In this document: positions 11,960 to 20,639 of the stretch, one piece after another
Layout of the letters: every line of letters starts with the position of its first letter
How positions within the stretch are numbered: position 1 is the stretch's first letter
From: Neptunomonas japonica DSM 18939
GTDB taxonomy: Bacteria; Pseudomonadota; Gammaproteobacteria; Pseudomonadales; Balneatricaceae
Assembly: GCF_000422765.1 (NCBI RefSeq)
Contig: NZ_AUGR01000001.1
Coordinates: 310,001 to 374,000, forward strand
Direction: 5' to 3'
DNA: 64,000 nucleotides
The notes under the pieces: model-generated
Told to the model about the DNA's origin: nothing
Database searches by the model: none
The model's input: the letters and a program-made list of their open reading frames with translations, nothing else
Program-made: the position numbers and the translations under genes

Positions 11960-13741
11960 TTAGTTCACGACGTGTTGCAGGTATTCGATTTTATCCTTTT
12001 CAGCGCGTGCTTCACTGAAAAAACTTAAAGTTTCTATCAATTGCGTGCGGGCTTGAAATGATCCCATTTCGCCCGCTTTTACATCAGTTGCGTTGCTGGC
12101 CAGGTTTTCCAGTAATTGAGTGCCTACTGCTTCACTGTTAGTTAGCAGTACACCAACCAATGCGTCAACCTGATCGCCGGCAAGTTCAGTGGCCAGCCAG
12201 AGTTTTTCTTTCTGTTCCTCGGGCTGAGTTGCCTCTGCCTGTAGTAACGCTGCAGGGTTATTCGTGTGTGCAAGGCTGTTCGTGCGAGTCAGGAATCTTG
12301 TAAACTGCAGGCTTTGTTCATCTGAGTCCTGCAGCGCCAGAGGGGCTGCTCCAATGTTCAGCTGGTTGATGTCCTGCACTAACTGGTCGCGCTGTTCAGC
12401 GTTTAACTCAGAGAAAGTGGTGTTCAGCTTTGTGCTGCGGCTGATGTCATCCTGATTCAGCCAGGCGTCTGTCACCATCAGGCGGATCATGCTTTCCTGA
12501 TCCCATTTACTCTGGTAGTCATCTTTGACTTCATAGAGTGCTTTCGGGTCACCGGTGTTATCACCTAACCGGCTCAGAGAGATTCCTTCGCGGGTTTGAT
12601 GGTTGTCGCGTAACTGGTCAAGCGTTTCGATGATCTGTGGATTATCTTTCAGTTCGAGGCTTTCTGCTTCATCTTTGACCAGCGTCTCAAGGCCTACCTG
12701 AGTAATTTCAAGATAGCTGCGCTGGTGGGTTGCATCCATATAACTAAGTTTATCGGTCATTGCGGATAGCTGTTCATCACTGAACTGATACTCAGAAATA
12801 AAGCTCATGGTAGTGTTAAGCATGTCCTTGAGTACCCAAGGCATTTCATTATCCCAATCGATATTCGCCTGACCAGGTTCTTGAAAATTTGCCCAGGGGC
12901 TAAAGCCTCGTTCGAACCCCGGGCGTGCCTGCTCCGTTAATCCACCGAGATAATTTAAAAAGGAATCAGTCGCTTGTTCTGAACGATCTGCCAGGCCACT
13001 GACAACATCCTGACCTAACTGATTATCGGAGCCGAAAATCAGCAGCAGGGTATCTTGTTGTGTGTCCGTGAATGCCTTCAGGGAGTCCAGCATGGTATCC
13101 GGGTCATCGGTTTTATGAATGGCGCTGACGAAGTTGTAGAGATTATTAGCCGAAGGCGAAGGCTGAGTATGGGGTAAAATGGCATTGGCAGTATAAGTAA
13201 TATCAGCAGGCCTGCTGCTGACCTGTTCTGCATAAGTGGCGGCTTGTTCCAGCACTCTTAGCTGCGTACTCGCAGATAAAGCGGTTAGGTCATAGATGAA
13301 TTCTTTAGCCAGCCGGGATGTTGCCATTCCATAATCGGGTGCCTGGTTAACGGTTGCTGGTGTTTGTAATTTATCAATACTGCTGGCTAAGTGACTTAGA
13401 CCTGTGTCGCCTAGCGACTCTGCCAGCGCAAGAAAGCGCTCATCCAAAATTATTTCGGTATTAATTAACGACTGACGCTGCTCATCGCTAACCCGGTTTA
13501 AGGCATTTTCGATGCGTTTATTTAACTCGTCGCCAATGATGATGTATTGCTTTATAGGTGCGGACTGATCTGTCTTTTGAAACGATTCAGTTCGTTGTGT
13601 ATCAGGTACATTCTGCTGTTTTTCCAGGCTTTTGTTATCTTCCTGCAGATTACTTTTGAGTTGCTTCAGCGCGGTGTTTTCGGGCCGGGAGCTAAGTTGT
13701 ACCGTTTTGATATTCGTCAGAACAGTAGAGGTGAGTTTCAT
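11960..13741 (-). CDS. unrecognised 593-aa helical protein, flanked by direct repeats
   Basis: I do not recognise this protein. It has no signal peptide or membrane segment, is acidic and Gln/Leu/Ser-rich, and appears almost entirely helical. Short similar elements recur about every 50-100 residues: VSDEQRQSLIN, FTDTQQDTLLLI, FSDEQLSAMTDKL, LNAEQRDQLVQDI and LAGDQVDALVGVL, suggesting a degenerate helical repeat. The gene is G+C-richer than its neighbours: three 60-base lines I counted (12301, 12541, 13081) have 31-32 G+C, against 27 in sampled lines of the flanking chemoreceptor and MOSC genes. A 93-bp direct repeat lies on each side. This suggests acquisition as a unit. No integrase or transposase is nearby. 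The ATG at 13741 has the only reasonable start context. Confidence 0.75.
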   Translation of the reverse strand: MKLTSTVLTNIKTVQLSSRPENTALKQLKSNLQEDNKSLEKQQNVPDTQRTESFQKTDQSAPIKQYIIIGDELNKRIENALNRVSDEQRQSLINTEIILDERFLALAESLGDTGLSHLASSIDKLQTPATVNQAPDYGMATSRLAKEFIYDLTALSASTQLRVLEQAATYAEQVSSRPADITYTANAILPHTQPSPSANNLYNFVSAIHKTDDPDTMLDSLKAFTDTQQDTLLLIFGSDNQLGQDVVSGLADRSEQATDSFLNYLGGLTEQARPGFERGFSPWANFQEPGQANIDWDNEMPWVLKDMLNTTMSFISEYQFSDEQLSAMTDKLSYMDATHQRSYLEITQVGLETLVKDEAESLELKDNPQIIETLDQLRDNHQTREGISLSRLGDNTGDPKALYEVKDDYQSKWDQESMIRLMVTDAWLNQDDISRSTKLNTTFSELNAEQRDQLVQDINQLNIGAAPLALQDSDEQSLQFTRFLTRTNSLAHTNNPAALLQAEATQPEEQKEKLWLATELAGDQVDALVGVLLTNSEAVGTQLLENLASNATDVKAGEMGSFQARTQLIETLSFFSEARAEKDKIEYLQHVVN

Positions 13742-14228
13742 GGTTCCATCCTTGTAGTTTCAGTCGTCCGAATTACCGCCATAGTTTCTACTTAGCTCTT
13801 GTATCGGCCGCGTGTTTTTTTTATATATGTACAGATGCGAAAAAGATTAACGGTACAGATATCTGAAATGGTTCAGCGGTGCAGTATAGGCAGGGGGCAG
13901 GAAGGTATTTTAATCAGCGAGCTATCCAGTTATTTTCCAGCTTTATATTTATTTAAATAAAGTTGACGCAAGTTAATTTTACTTTCCTACCTGCGCTATA
14001 TTTCTGTTTAGCTGTTGAATAATTAGACGCTTCCTTTATGAGGAAAGCTTGTGAATTGTTGTTAGTTAACATCTAATAATAATGATGATAGCTCGGTGCC
14101 TGTAACTCTTTTATAAAACCTTTAGCCTCGTCAGTTAAATTCTATACTTGGCGTAGCTGTGTAATGTGGACGTTGGCTACCGGGTTGGTGTAGATTTTGA
14201 TACGACCTACTCAGGTTATAAGGATTAT
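13742..14228. other. intergenic region upstream of the 593-aa gene and MOSC gene
   Basis: About 490 bp between divergent genes. It holds the right copy of the direct repeat (13981-14073) and, just left of it, an AT-rich palindromic patch (TATTTAAATA near 13948). It must contain the promoters of both genes; I could not assign either with confidence. Confidence 0.5.
13981..14073. repeat. 93-bp direct repeat, right copy
   Basis: Direct copy of 11824-11916, offset 2157 bp, about 11 mismatches by eye and no gaps. It lies between the start of the 593-aa gene and the MOSC gene. The two copies bracket exactly one gene. No further copy was noticed elsewhere in the window. Confidence 0.85.
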
Positions 14229-14912
14229 ATGAGCAATCAAAACTACCTCGATAAAGTTTATTGTGGCCAAGTGGCGCAGCATTATGGCCTTGAAACTGCG
14301 ATTGATAAATCAGCAGTTAACACAGACCTTTACCTCTCTATTACAGGGCTTGAAAGTGATCAGTGTGCTGATCAGCACCACCACGGTGGGGCTGAGCGGG
14401 CTTTGCATCAGTATCCTTTGGAGCACTATGCTTTCTGGCGAAAGAAGTATGGTTCTGATCATAAATGGCAGGCACCAGGTATGGGAGAAAACCTCAGTTG
14501 TACAGGTATGACAGAAGATACCGTCTGCTTGGGGGATCGTTATCAATGGGGTGAGGCTATCATTGAGGTTAGCCAACCTCGCTCACCTTGTTTTAAGCTT
14601 AATAAACGCTGGGATATTGAGGACTTTTCTGTTGATATGCAGGCACTAAGACGCTGTGGTTGGCTATATCGAGTTATTCAGCCTGGTGTCGTGAGTGTAA
14701 AGCAGCCGTTAGTGCTGGTGGGCCGAGAGCCAAATGCGATGACAATACGTGAAGTGTGTGAAGTTTTCTTTGGCGACCCATTGAATAAAGATGGACTGCT
14801 AACATTAAAACAGCAATGCAAACTATCAGCGAGTTGGATGGATAAGGTAGTACAGCGCCTTGAAAAAAATGAAGTGGAAAATTGGAACTTCAGACTGTTG
14901 GGGCGTGCATAA
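14229..14912 (+). CDS. yiiM: MOSC-domain protein, YiiM-like
   Basis: A 227-residue MOSC protein; the family binds molybdenum cofactor, and E. coli YiiM reduces N-hydroxylated bases such as 6-N-hydroxylaminopurine. Features seen: HHHGGAERALHQYP and GMGENLSCTGM, both typical of the domain, and the conserved cysteine in SQPRSPCFKL that would ligate the cofactor. The start is the ATG at 14229, five bases after AAGGA; an in-frame GTG at 14166 gives an N-terminal extension without support. The gene stands alone, beside the repeat-bounded insertion. Confidence 0.85.
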   Translation: MSNQNYLDKVYCGQVAQHYGLETAIDKSAVNTDLYLSITGLESDQCADQHHHGGAERALHQYPLEHYAFWRKKYGSDHKWQAPGMGENLSCTGMTEDTVCLGDRYQWGEAIIEVSQPRSPCFKLNKRWDIEDFSVDMQALRRCGWLYRVIQPGVVSVKQPLVLVGREPNAMTIREVCEVFFGDPLNKDGLLTLKQQCKLSASWMDKVVQRLEKNEVENWNFRLLGRA

Positions 14913-15027
14913 GCGAAAGTGAAAGTATCAACCTGAATGATATACTTGAGTAGCAAAGCTAAGAGTTAATTGTTTTAGATTAATCGAAGAGTTTCAATTT
15001 GTGTTTTTAAATAATAGAAGAGTAAAA

Positions 15028-15630
15028 ATGAAAAAAGCGATTATATTTGTTTTCTTGTTTGTTATTGGTTTATCTCCATTACATGCAGCTACTGACTTGC
15101 TGGTCACGAAGAAAGTCTTTATGGATATCTCTATTGGCGGAAAGTCTGAGGGGCGTATTGTCATTGGTTTGTTTGGTGATGCCGTACCTAAAACGGCGAA
15201 TAACTTTTATGCCTTGTCTACTCACGAGAAAGGGTTTGGTTATAAAGGTTCCAAGTTTCATCGAGTTATTTCTGGGTTTATGATGCAAGGTGGTGACTTT
15301 ACCAACGGCAATGGGACCGGAGGAAAGTCGATCTATGGAGAAAAATTTCCCGACGAGAACTTTAAGTTGAAGCATCTTGGCGCTGGATGGTTATCTATGG
15401 CAAATTCAGGTCCAGACACAAACGGGTCACAGTTTTTCATCACGTTCGCTAAAACTCCTTGGCTAGATGGGCGCCACACGGTTTTTGGGAAAGTGCTAGA
15501 CGGCATAGACGTGCTAAAAAAGGTTGAAAAATTAAAAACCGATAGAAGTAATACGCCTCAACAGGAAGTGCAAATTACTGATAGTGGAGCGTTACCCGTA
15601 GACAAGCCGGTTGTTGTCGCGGCTGAGTAA
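15028..15630 (+). CDS. exported cyclophilin-type peptidyl-prolyl isomerase
   Basis: A 200-residue cyclophilin with a signal peptide ([20 protein letters not shown]), so it should act in the periplasm. Family motifs are complete: [17 protein letters not shown] holds the catalytic arginine and [19 protein letters not shown] the tryptophan and histidine of the active site. The long loop segment ([19 protein letters not shown]) is of the eukaryote-like/cyclophilin-A form rather than short PpiA. The ATG at 15028 is preferred over an upstream in-frame GTG at 15001 because it begins a clean signal peptide. Confidence 0.9.
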   Translation: MKKAIIFVFLFVIGLSPLHAATDLLVTKKVFMDISIGGKSEGRIVIGLFGDAVPKTANNFYALSTHEKGFGYKGSKFHRVISGFMMQGGDFTNGNGTGGKSIYGEKFPDENFKLKHLGAGWLSMANSGPDTNGSQFFITFAKTPWLDGRHTVFGKVLDGIDVLKKVEKLKTDRSNTPQQEVQITDSGALPVDKPVVVAAE

Positions 15631-15667
15631 TTTAGCCCTTCAATGTTAATGCTAAAAGAATAGATGG

Positions 15668-16048
15668 GTGCTGATTTTGAATAATTTACATTACTTTTAC
15701 CGTACAGCTATTTATACCCGAAAAAATAATGAAATTGGTTTGGTTGATATTAACCAACCAGATAATGTTACTCCCTTAGATGAGTGGCTTGGCCTTGTGG
15801 TTTCGTTAGCGGATGGCGCGCATTCAATTCAGGAATTGCTGGATTACGTAAGCAGTCGTTACTCTTCAGCGCCTGCTAATCTTGAAGAGACGGTACATTC
15901 GGTGGTTGAGAGACTCCAAGAGGGTAAGCTTATTAAGTTGAGCGAGAACCCTGTCGCTCTGCCTTATTATCTGGCTGAGCCTATTGAGGCGCTTGATCTG
16001 GAGAAAGCCCGAAAGCTAATAGCAGAAGACGGATACACGCTTCACTAA
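15668..16048 (+). CDS. small hypothetical protein with a PqqD-like wing
   Basis: A 126-residue protein whose middle part (LADGAHSIQELLDYVSSR, then ETVHSVVERLQEGKLIKL) resembles the winged-helix of PqqD-like peptide-binding proteins. No radical-SAM enzyme or precursor peptide is next to it, so a role in peptide modification is not implied by context. The start is uncertain: GTG at 15668 or TTG at 15677 are both possible, and neither has a strong ribosome-binding site. Confidence 0.5.
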   Translation: MLILNNLHYFYRTAIYTRKNNEIGLVDINQPDNVTPLDEWLGLVVSLADGAHSIQELLDYVSSRYSSAPANLEETVHSVVERLQEGKLIKLSENPVALPYYLAEPIEALDLEKARKLIAEDGYTLH

Positions 16049-16141
16049 AAGACTACCTTTTCATGCCTAACATTAGCTTTCTTGTGTGAGAGTTAATAAT
16101 GGATGCTTAGTTTGCTTTGCTATCTAAAATAAGGATGTTAT

Positions 16142-16705
16142 ATGCAAAGGTTAGTTAATCTGCTGAGGATGAATGCTTCAGGGAAGGTTGTATTACTTTT
16201 ATGGGTAGCCACAATGGCTACCTTTTCAGTTATGTGGCTATATTCACTCCCAGCAGTTGAGCACTTTGTACCCGAAAAAACTTTATTTGATCTATCGTTT
16301 ACGGGGTATTCGTATGAGTACGCTGTTTCACTGCTCGCAACGTTAGGTGAGCAGGGACGATATGTATATCTACACCTTCAACTACCTGTAGATTTTATTT
16401 TCCCGGGGCTTTTGGCAATATCGAGTGCGTTGCTTCTTATGTGGGTTTTTGGCAAAGGCTATGCGCCTGGCTCTAAGGTATTTTACTTTACGGTGATTCC
16501 GTTTTTAGGTGGGTTTTTTGATTACCTAGAAAATATAGGCATTATGCAAATGATCAGCGCATACCCGAATGTCTCTCATGAACTTGTTAATATTTGCAGT
16601 GCTTTCACGCAGTTGAAAACATGGTTTACTGTGCTGGCTTTTTTGTTTCTGTTGGTCGGTGTTTTCAGAGCTATTAGGAATTATTCAGCAATAACCCGCC
16701 ATTAA
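16142..16705 (+). CDS. hypothetical inner-membrane protein with four helices
   Basis: I do not recognise this 187-residue protein. It has four hydrophobic segments: about residues 14-33, 82-103, 115-135 and 160-178, with short charged ends. The first loop (about 45 residues) is the largest extramembrane part. An AAGGATG ribosome-binding stretch sits just before the ATG. It lies upstream of trpR on the same strand but trpR has its own promoter, so a functional link is not indicated. Confidence 0.6.
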   Translation: MQRLVNLLRMNASGKVVLLLWVATMATFSVMWLYSLPAVEHFVPEKTLFDLSFTGYSYEYAVSLLATLGEQGRYVYLHLQLPVDFIFPGLLAISSALLLMWVFGKGYAPGSKVFYFTVIPFLGGFFDYLENIGIMQMISAYPNVSHELVNICSAFTQLKTWFTVLAFLFLLVGVFRAIRNYSAITRH

Positions 16706-16783
16706 AACGAAACCTTATAAGGTTAGTGGGTGTTTTATTATCTAAAAATGTTGGGGATACTTGTTGCTCTAGAGTGATATGTA

Positions 16784-16819
16784 TTGACAATTATTTAAAT
16801 TGCACTAGCATACTAGTAC
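16784..16819 (+). promoter_or_regulatory. trpR promoter with overlapping Trp operator
   Basis: A -35 TTGACA lies at 16784-16789, with a TAGCAT -10-like hexamer at 16806-16811 (16-bp spacing). Overlapping the -10 is GCACTAGCATACTAGTAC at 16802-16819. Two CTAG half-sites separated by four bases match the geometry of the E. coli trp and aroH operators. The operator ends on the base before the trpR ATG. TrpR bound with tryptophan would block RNA polymerase, so trpR and the following trpE-trpG should be repressed by tryptophan. The predicted transcription start falls at about the start codon. Confidence 0.8.
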
Positions 16820-17062
16820 ATGAATACAGATAAGCAATATACTCTTGAGTTAATGGAGCATCTACTGGTATTAAAAACACCAGATGAGATGGAACAGGCG
16901 TTATGTGCGCTACTAACCCCAGCTGAATTTAGTGAAGTCACGAAGCGTTTACAGATTTTTAAGATGTTGAGACAAGGTGTACCGCAACGCCAAATTGCTG
17001 AAACGCTGGGTGTGGGCATTGCGACTGTGACGCGTGGGTCGCGTGCGCTTAAAGCCGATTAG
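16820..17062 (+). CDS. trpR: Trp operon repressor
   Basis: An 80-residue TrpR. The recognition region QRQIAETLGVGIATVTRGSRALK matches the E. coli helix-turn-helix, including the IAT-TRGS core. It is shorter than E. coli TrpR (108): both the N-terminal arm and the residues after the recognition helix are reduced. It lies 30 bp upstream of trpE, so repressor and target genes seem to form one operon. No ribosome-binding site is possible if transcription starts at the predicted site, so the mRNA may be leaderless; an internal ATG at 16853 is an alternative start but would remove conserved sequence. Confidence 0.88.
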   Translation: MNTDKQYTLELMEHLLVLKTPDEMEQALCALLTPAEFSEVTKRLQIFKMLRQGVPQRQIAETLGVGIATVTRGSRALKAD

Positions 17063-17092
17063 AATGAATGCTAGTGAATAAGGTTAAATACA

Positions 17093-18484
17093 ATGACTTC
17101 TCGTAAACCTGATCGTATCGATCTGTCTAGAAAACCGCATTATGTAACGATTGCTTCTGACTGCGATTTTTTTGATCTATTTAAGAAAATCGAAAAGCAA
17201 TTTGAGACTTGTTTTATGTTGGAATCGTTAGGTGAAGATAGCTTTATTTCTCGCCATTCGATCATTGGTTTTGATCCGGAAAAAATCATCTGGGCAGAAG
17301 AAAAAACACTTTTCATTCAGGAACGTGATGGCCAGTGCGCACAGTACCAAAGTGATAATCCGTATTATTTGTTACGTGAACTCGTGCCACAAGATGTTCT
17401 ATCTCGAAAGTACGCAGGTGGTCTGACCGGTTACATCGGTTATGACAGCATGAACTACTTTGAGCCAACACTTAACCTACAGCGCAGTGATATGTTTGAG
17501 GCGTTTAAGTTTGGTCTTTATAAAGATGGCTTGATACTCGATAAAATGACCGGTGAAGTGATCTATTTCTATTACACGGATAGCCGCTTGGACCTAGTTG
17601 AGTCATTGATTGCACAAGAATATGTTGGCAACGGCGAGTTGGAAATTACCCCAATGGGGGAAACGATGACGCAAGCAGAGCACGCCTCAGCTGTCATGAA
17701 AGTTAAGCAGGATATTATTGACGGTAAAATTTTCCAGACAGAAGTTGGCTTTAAGAAGCGCTTTAAGCTGGAAGGTGACACCATCAATATTTATGAGCAA
17801 TTGCGTGAGGTGAACCCATCACCGCAAATGTACTACGTTAAGTTTGGTGAGCAAAAGTTGATTGGGGCTAGCCCTGAGTTGCTATTTCGTTTGCGACAGG
17901 GAGAGATGGAAACCTTCCCGCTAGCGGGCACAGCCAAACGTGGATCAACCGAAGATGAAGATCGCGCATTAGCACGTGTTTTATTAAACGACCCAAAAGA
18001 AATTGCAGAGCACAATATGATTGTGGATTTGCACCGTAATGATATTGGTCGAGTAGCGCAGTTTGGAACCGTGAAAGTACGTAGTTTGATGGATATTAAG
18101 CGCTTTAGCCATGTGCAGCATATTTCCAGTGAGATTGTTGGCATCATTGCAGAAGAGCACGATATGTTCTCGGCGCTTGCAAGTAATTTTCCGGCAGGTA
18201 CGCTAACCGGAGCACCAAAAATTGAAGCGATGAAAGTAATTGACGATCTTGAATCAGATGGTCGTGGCCCCTATGGTGGAGCCGTTGGGCACTTCTCCTT
18301 TAATGGAGATTGTGCCTTTGCAATTCCTATTCGTACGGTATTTGCTAATGGTGATAAAGCTTATGTACAAACCTGCGGTGGAAATGTGTATGACTCCAAC
18401 CCTGAAGATGAGTATGAAGAGATTCGTCGCAAGTTTGCCGGTACTAAAAAAGTCTTAGATCAGTTTATTAAGGAGGGGGCGTGA
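17093..18484 (+). CDS. trpE: anthranilate synthase component I
   Basis: TrpE makes anthranilate from chorismate with ammonia supplied by TrpG, the first step of tryptophan synthesis. The chorismate-binding domain is clear: GASPELLFRL, PLAGTAKRG, HNMIVDLHRNDIGRV, FPAGTLTGAPKIEAM. The tryptophan feedback site LES is kept in CFMLESLGED near residue 42. At 463 residues it is shorter than enteric TrpE (about 520), and the C-terminus reads CGGNVYDSNPEDEYEE where most TrpE have an AGAGIV-type sequence, so this is a divergent lineage. Its stop overlaps the start region of trpG. Confidence 0.9.
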   Translation: MTSRKPDRIDLSRKPHYVTIASDCDFFDLFKKIEKQFETCFMLESLGEDSFISRHSIIGFDPEKIIWAEEKTLFIQERDGQCAQYQSDNPYYLLRELVPQDVLSRKYAGGLTGYIGYDSMNYFEPTLNLQRSDMFEAFKFGLYKDGLILDKMTGEVIYFYYTDSRLDLVESLIAQEYVGNGELEITPMGETMTQAEHASAVMKVKQDIIDGKIFQTEVGFKKRFKLEGDTINIYEQLREVNPSPQMYYVKFGEQKLIGASPELLFRLRQGEMETFPLAGTAKRGSTEDEDRALARVLLNDPKEIAEHNMIVDLHRNDIGRVAQFGTVKVRSLMDIKRFSHVQHISSEIVGIIAEEHDMFSALASNFPAGTLTGAPKIEAMKVIDDLESDGRGPYGGAVGHFSFNGDCAFAIPIRTVFANGDKAYVQTCGGNVYDSNPEDEYEEIRRKFAGTKKVLDQFIKEGA

Positions 18485-18486
18485 GC

Positions 18487-19152
18487 ATGAAAGTTTACAT
18501 TATCGATAATTATGACTCCTTCACGTATAACCTATATCAGTTTATTGGTGAGATCCTGGCATCTGAGAAATCCAAAGGTGTACTGGATAATTTTGAGATT
18601 GTTGTTAAGCGTAATGATCAGATTACGTTAGCAGAGATCCAAGCGGCTAATCCCGATCGCATTATTATTTCACCAGGCCCAGGATCACCAGATGATGAGC
18701 ACTATTTTGGTGTGTGTGCACAGGTAATATCACAGTTCGGTAAAACTACGCCTTTACTTGGTGTGTGTTTGGGAATGCAGGGGATTGTGCATCAGTTTGG
18801 TGGCAAGGTAGTTAAAGCGCATGTGCCTATGCACGGTAAAGTGAGCCCTATTACACATAATGGCCAAGGAATATTTCGTGGCATTCCTGATCAGCTTGAG
18901 GTGATGCGTTATCATTCTTTGATGGCTGAAGCAGAGAGCTTTCCTGAATGCTTGGAATTGACCTCTATTGTGGGTGATTTAACGGCAGATGAGTTTGATG
19001 ATTATGCAAAAGTTCATCAAGGAGGAGAGTTCGAAGTGATGGCAGTACGTCACCGTGAATACCCTATCACGGGAATTCAGTTCCATCCTGAGTCCTTTGC
19101 TACCGAGGGTGGTAAAGAGCTAATCAGAAACTTCCTTTTTGCCGACGAGTAA
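18487..19152 (+). CDS. trpG: anthranilate synthase component II, glutamine amidotransferase
   Basis: Class I glutamine amidotransferase that feeds ammonia to TrpE. It has YDSFTYNL at the start, the nucleophile motif GVCLGMQGI, and the His-Glu pair in GIQFHPESF. The usual histidine after GVCLG is methionine here, a variant. The 221-residue reading uses the ATG at 18487, seven bases after GGAGGGGG; a GTG at 18481 overlapping the trpE stop is possible. The pairing and overlap with trpE favour TrpG over PabA. Its 3' end overlaps the convergent lnt gene by 29 bp. Confidence 0.88.
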   Translation: MKVYIIDNYDSFTYNLYQFIGEILASEKSKGVLDNFEIVVKRNDQITLAEIQAANPDRIIISPGPGSPDDEHYFGVCAQVISQFGKTTPLLGVCLGMQGIVHQFGGKVVKAHVPMHGKVSPITHNGQGIFRGIPDQLEVMRYHSLMAEAESFPECLELTSIVGDLTADEFDDYAKVHQGGEFEVMAVRHREYPITGIQFHPESFATEGGKELIRNFLFADE

Positions 19153-20623
19153 AGCACACCGCTATCAGCAATAAGCTGAACAGCAAAACAGGAGTGACAC
19201 CGTACTTTTGATAGGGGGTTGCTCCGCTTCTTTTCTCAACGCTTCCTTTTAATACAGCTGGCTGATAAGCCGGTGCTTGTGCCGTTATATCACCATAAGG
19301 GTCGACAATTGCGGTTAGCCCATTGTTGGTGCTTCTAACTAACCACCGGCCATTTTCTAATGCACGCATACGTGCTATCTGCATATGTTGAGCCGGTGCT
19401 AAGGAGTGGCTGAACCAAGTGTCGTTGGAGACAGTAAGAATCCAATCACTGTCTATAGATAGTTTTCTGACAAGTTCTGGGTAGGCTATTTCATAACAGA
19501 TGGCCGCAGCAATCTTGCTTGAGCCAAGTTTAAGTGTTGTTTGTTGTTGTGCGGGCAAGCTAAAGCTCGACATAGGTAAATTGAAAAACTCGATTAAGCC
19601 GCGTAAGTAGTTTTCCACTGGTACGTACTCCCCAAAAGGAACCAGTCGCTGCTTGTGATATATATCTGTTTTTCCAGTCAATAATGCCAGGCTGTTATGA
19701 GCGCGGTAGCCGTTAGGGTGTTCAGTGTCTCTCTCGATAGAAGGTAAGCCGCTGATAAGTGAACGGTTATCTTGCTCTAGTTGAGTTAGCAGGTCGGACA
19801 GGTAGGGTTTTGCTGATGACAGCAGAGCAGGGATTGCTGTCTCGGGCCAAATGATTAGTGGTGCTTGGGTTTTTTCAAGGGTCATCTGGCCATAGATGTT
19901 GAGGAACTCAGGTAGGTAATTTTTATTCCATTTAAGTTGTTGAGGAATATTGGCTTGAACTATATCTATCTCTTGAATGTGTCCGCTTGCTTGCGTCCAC
20001 TCTTTAGGGAGAAAAAAGCCTAAGCAAGGTAGTGTGATGATAACAGCGAGTGCGATGCGTTGTGAGGCGTGGCGTGTGGTAAGCAGTGATGCTGTGGCAA
20101 TTGATATGCATAGTACCGTAAATGAGAGCAGCCAAACGCCGCCTATAGGAGCCCAAAATTTAAGCGGTGAATCTATCAGGGCATAACCTAAATACAACCA
20201 TGGGAAGCCGGTAAGAAACCAGCTGCGAATCCATTCAAAAATAACCCACAAGCCAATAAAGCCTGCACCGGAGAGAGTGGATTTTGATAGCCATTTTGCA
20301 TAACACCAGCCTTGCAGAGCAAAAGTAAGCGCTAGCCCCATTGCAAATGCCAGTGTCATGAGTGAAGCAAGCCAGACAGGGGCATTGCCGTAAGTATGAA
20401 TGCTGACATATACCCAAGAGATGCCTGTGCCGAAAAAGCCGGTGCCAAAGCACCAGCTAACCCATGCTGATTTTTTTGGCGTAAGGTTTTGAAGCAGTAG
20501 GAATAAGATTCCGGGGGTGATAAGAACCAATCCCCAAAAATCAAAAGGTGAAAACGCTAGCGGTGTTAGAGCGCCGCAGATAAGAGCGATCAAGGCGCGA
20601 TATTTTGTTAAAGACTTTAGCAT
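19124..20623 (-). CDS. lnt: apolipoprotein N-acyltransferase
   Basis: Integral inner-membrane enzyme that adds the third acyl chain to lipoproteins. The N-terminal half has several membrane helices; the C-terminal half is a nitrilase domain with catalytic Glu (IIWPETAIPALL), Lys (YHKQRLVPFGEYVP) and Cys (AAAICYEIAYPE). I use the ATG at 20623 (499 residues); a GTG at 20635 is an alternative. It ends the miaB-ybeZ-ybeY-corC-lnt series, conserved in gammaproteobacteria, and follows corC directly. Confidence 0.93.
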   Translation of the reverse strand: MLKSLTKYRALIALICGALTPLAFSPFDFWGLVLITPGILFLLLQNLTPKKSAWVSWCFGTGFFGTGISWVYVSIHTYGNAPVWLASLMTLAFAMGLALTFALQGWCYAKWLSKSTLSGAGFIGLWVIFEWIRSWFLTGFPWLYLGYALIDSPLKFWAPIGGVWLLSFTVLCISIATASLLTTRHASQRIALAVIITLPCLGFFLPKEWTQASGHIQEIDIVQANIPQQLKWNKNYLPEFLNIYGQMTLEKTQAPLIIWPETAIPALLSSAKPYLSDLLTQLEQDNRSLISGLPSIERDTEHPNGYRAHNSLALLTGKTDIYHKQRLVPFGEYVPVENYLRGLIEFFNLPMSSFSLPAQQQTTLKLGSSKIAAAICYEIAYPELVRKLSIDSDWILTVSNDTWFSHSLAPAQHMQIARMRALENGRWLVRSTNNGLTAIVDPYGDITAQAPAYQPAVLKGSVEKRSGATPYQKYGVTPVLLFSLLLIAVCFTRRQKGSF

Positions 20624-20639
20624 GCTTAATGACACTTTA

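Noticed and set aside
16693-16731. Palindrome AACCTTATAAGGTT as a terminator before trpR
   Set aside because: The stem is short and A/T-rich with no immediate T run; the outer pairing is only four bases.
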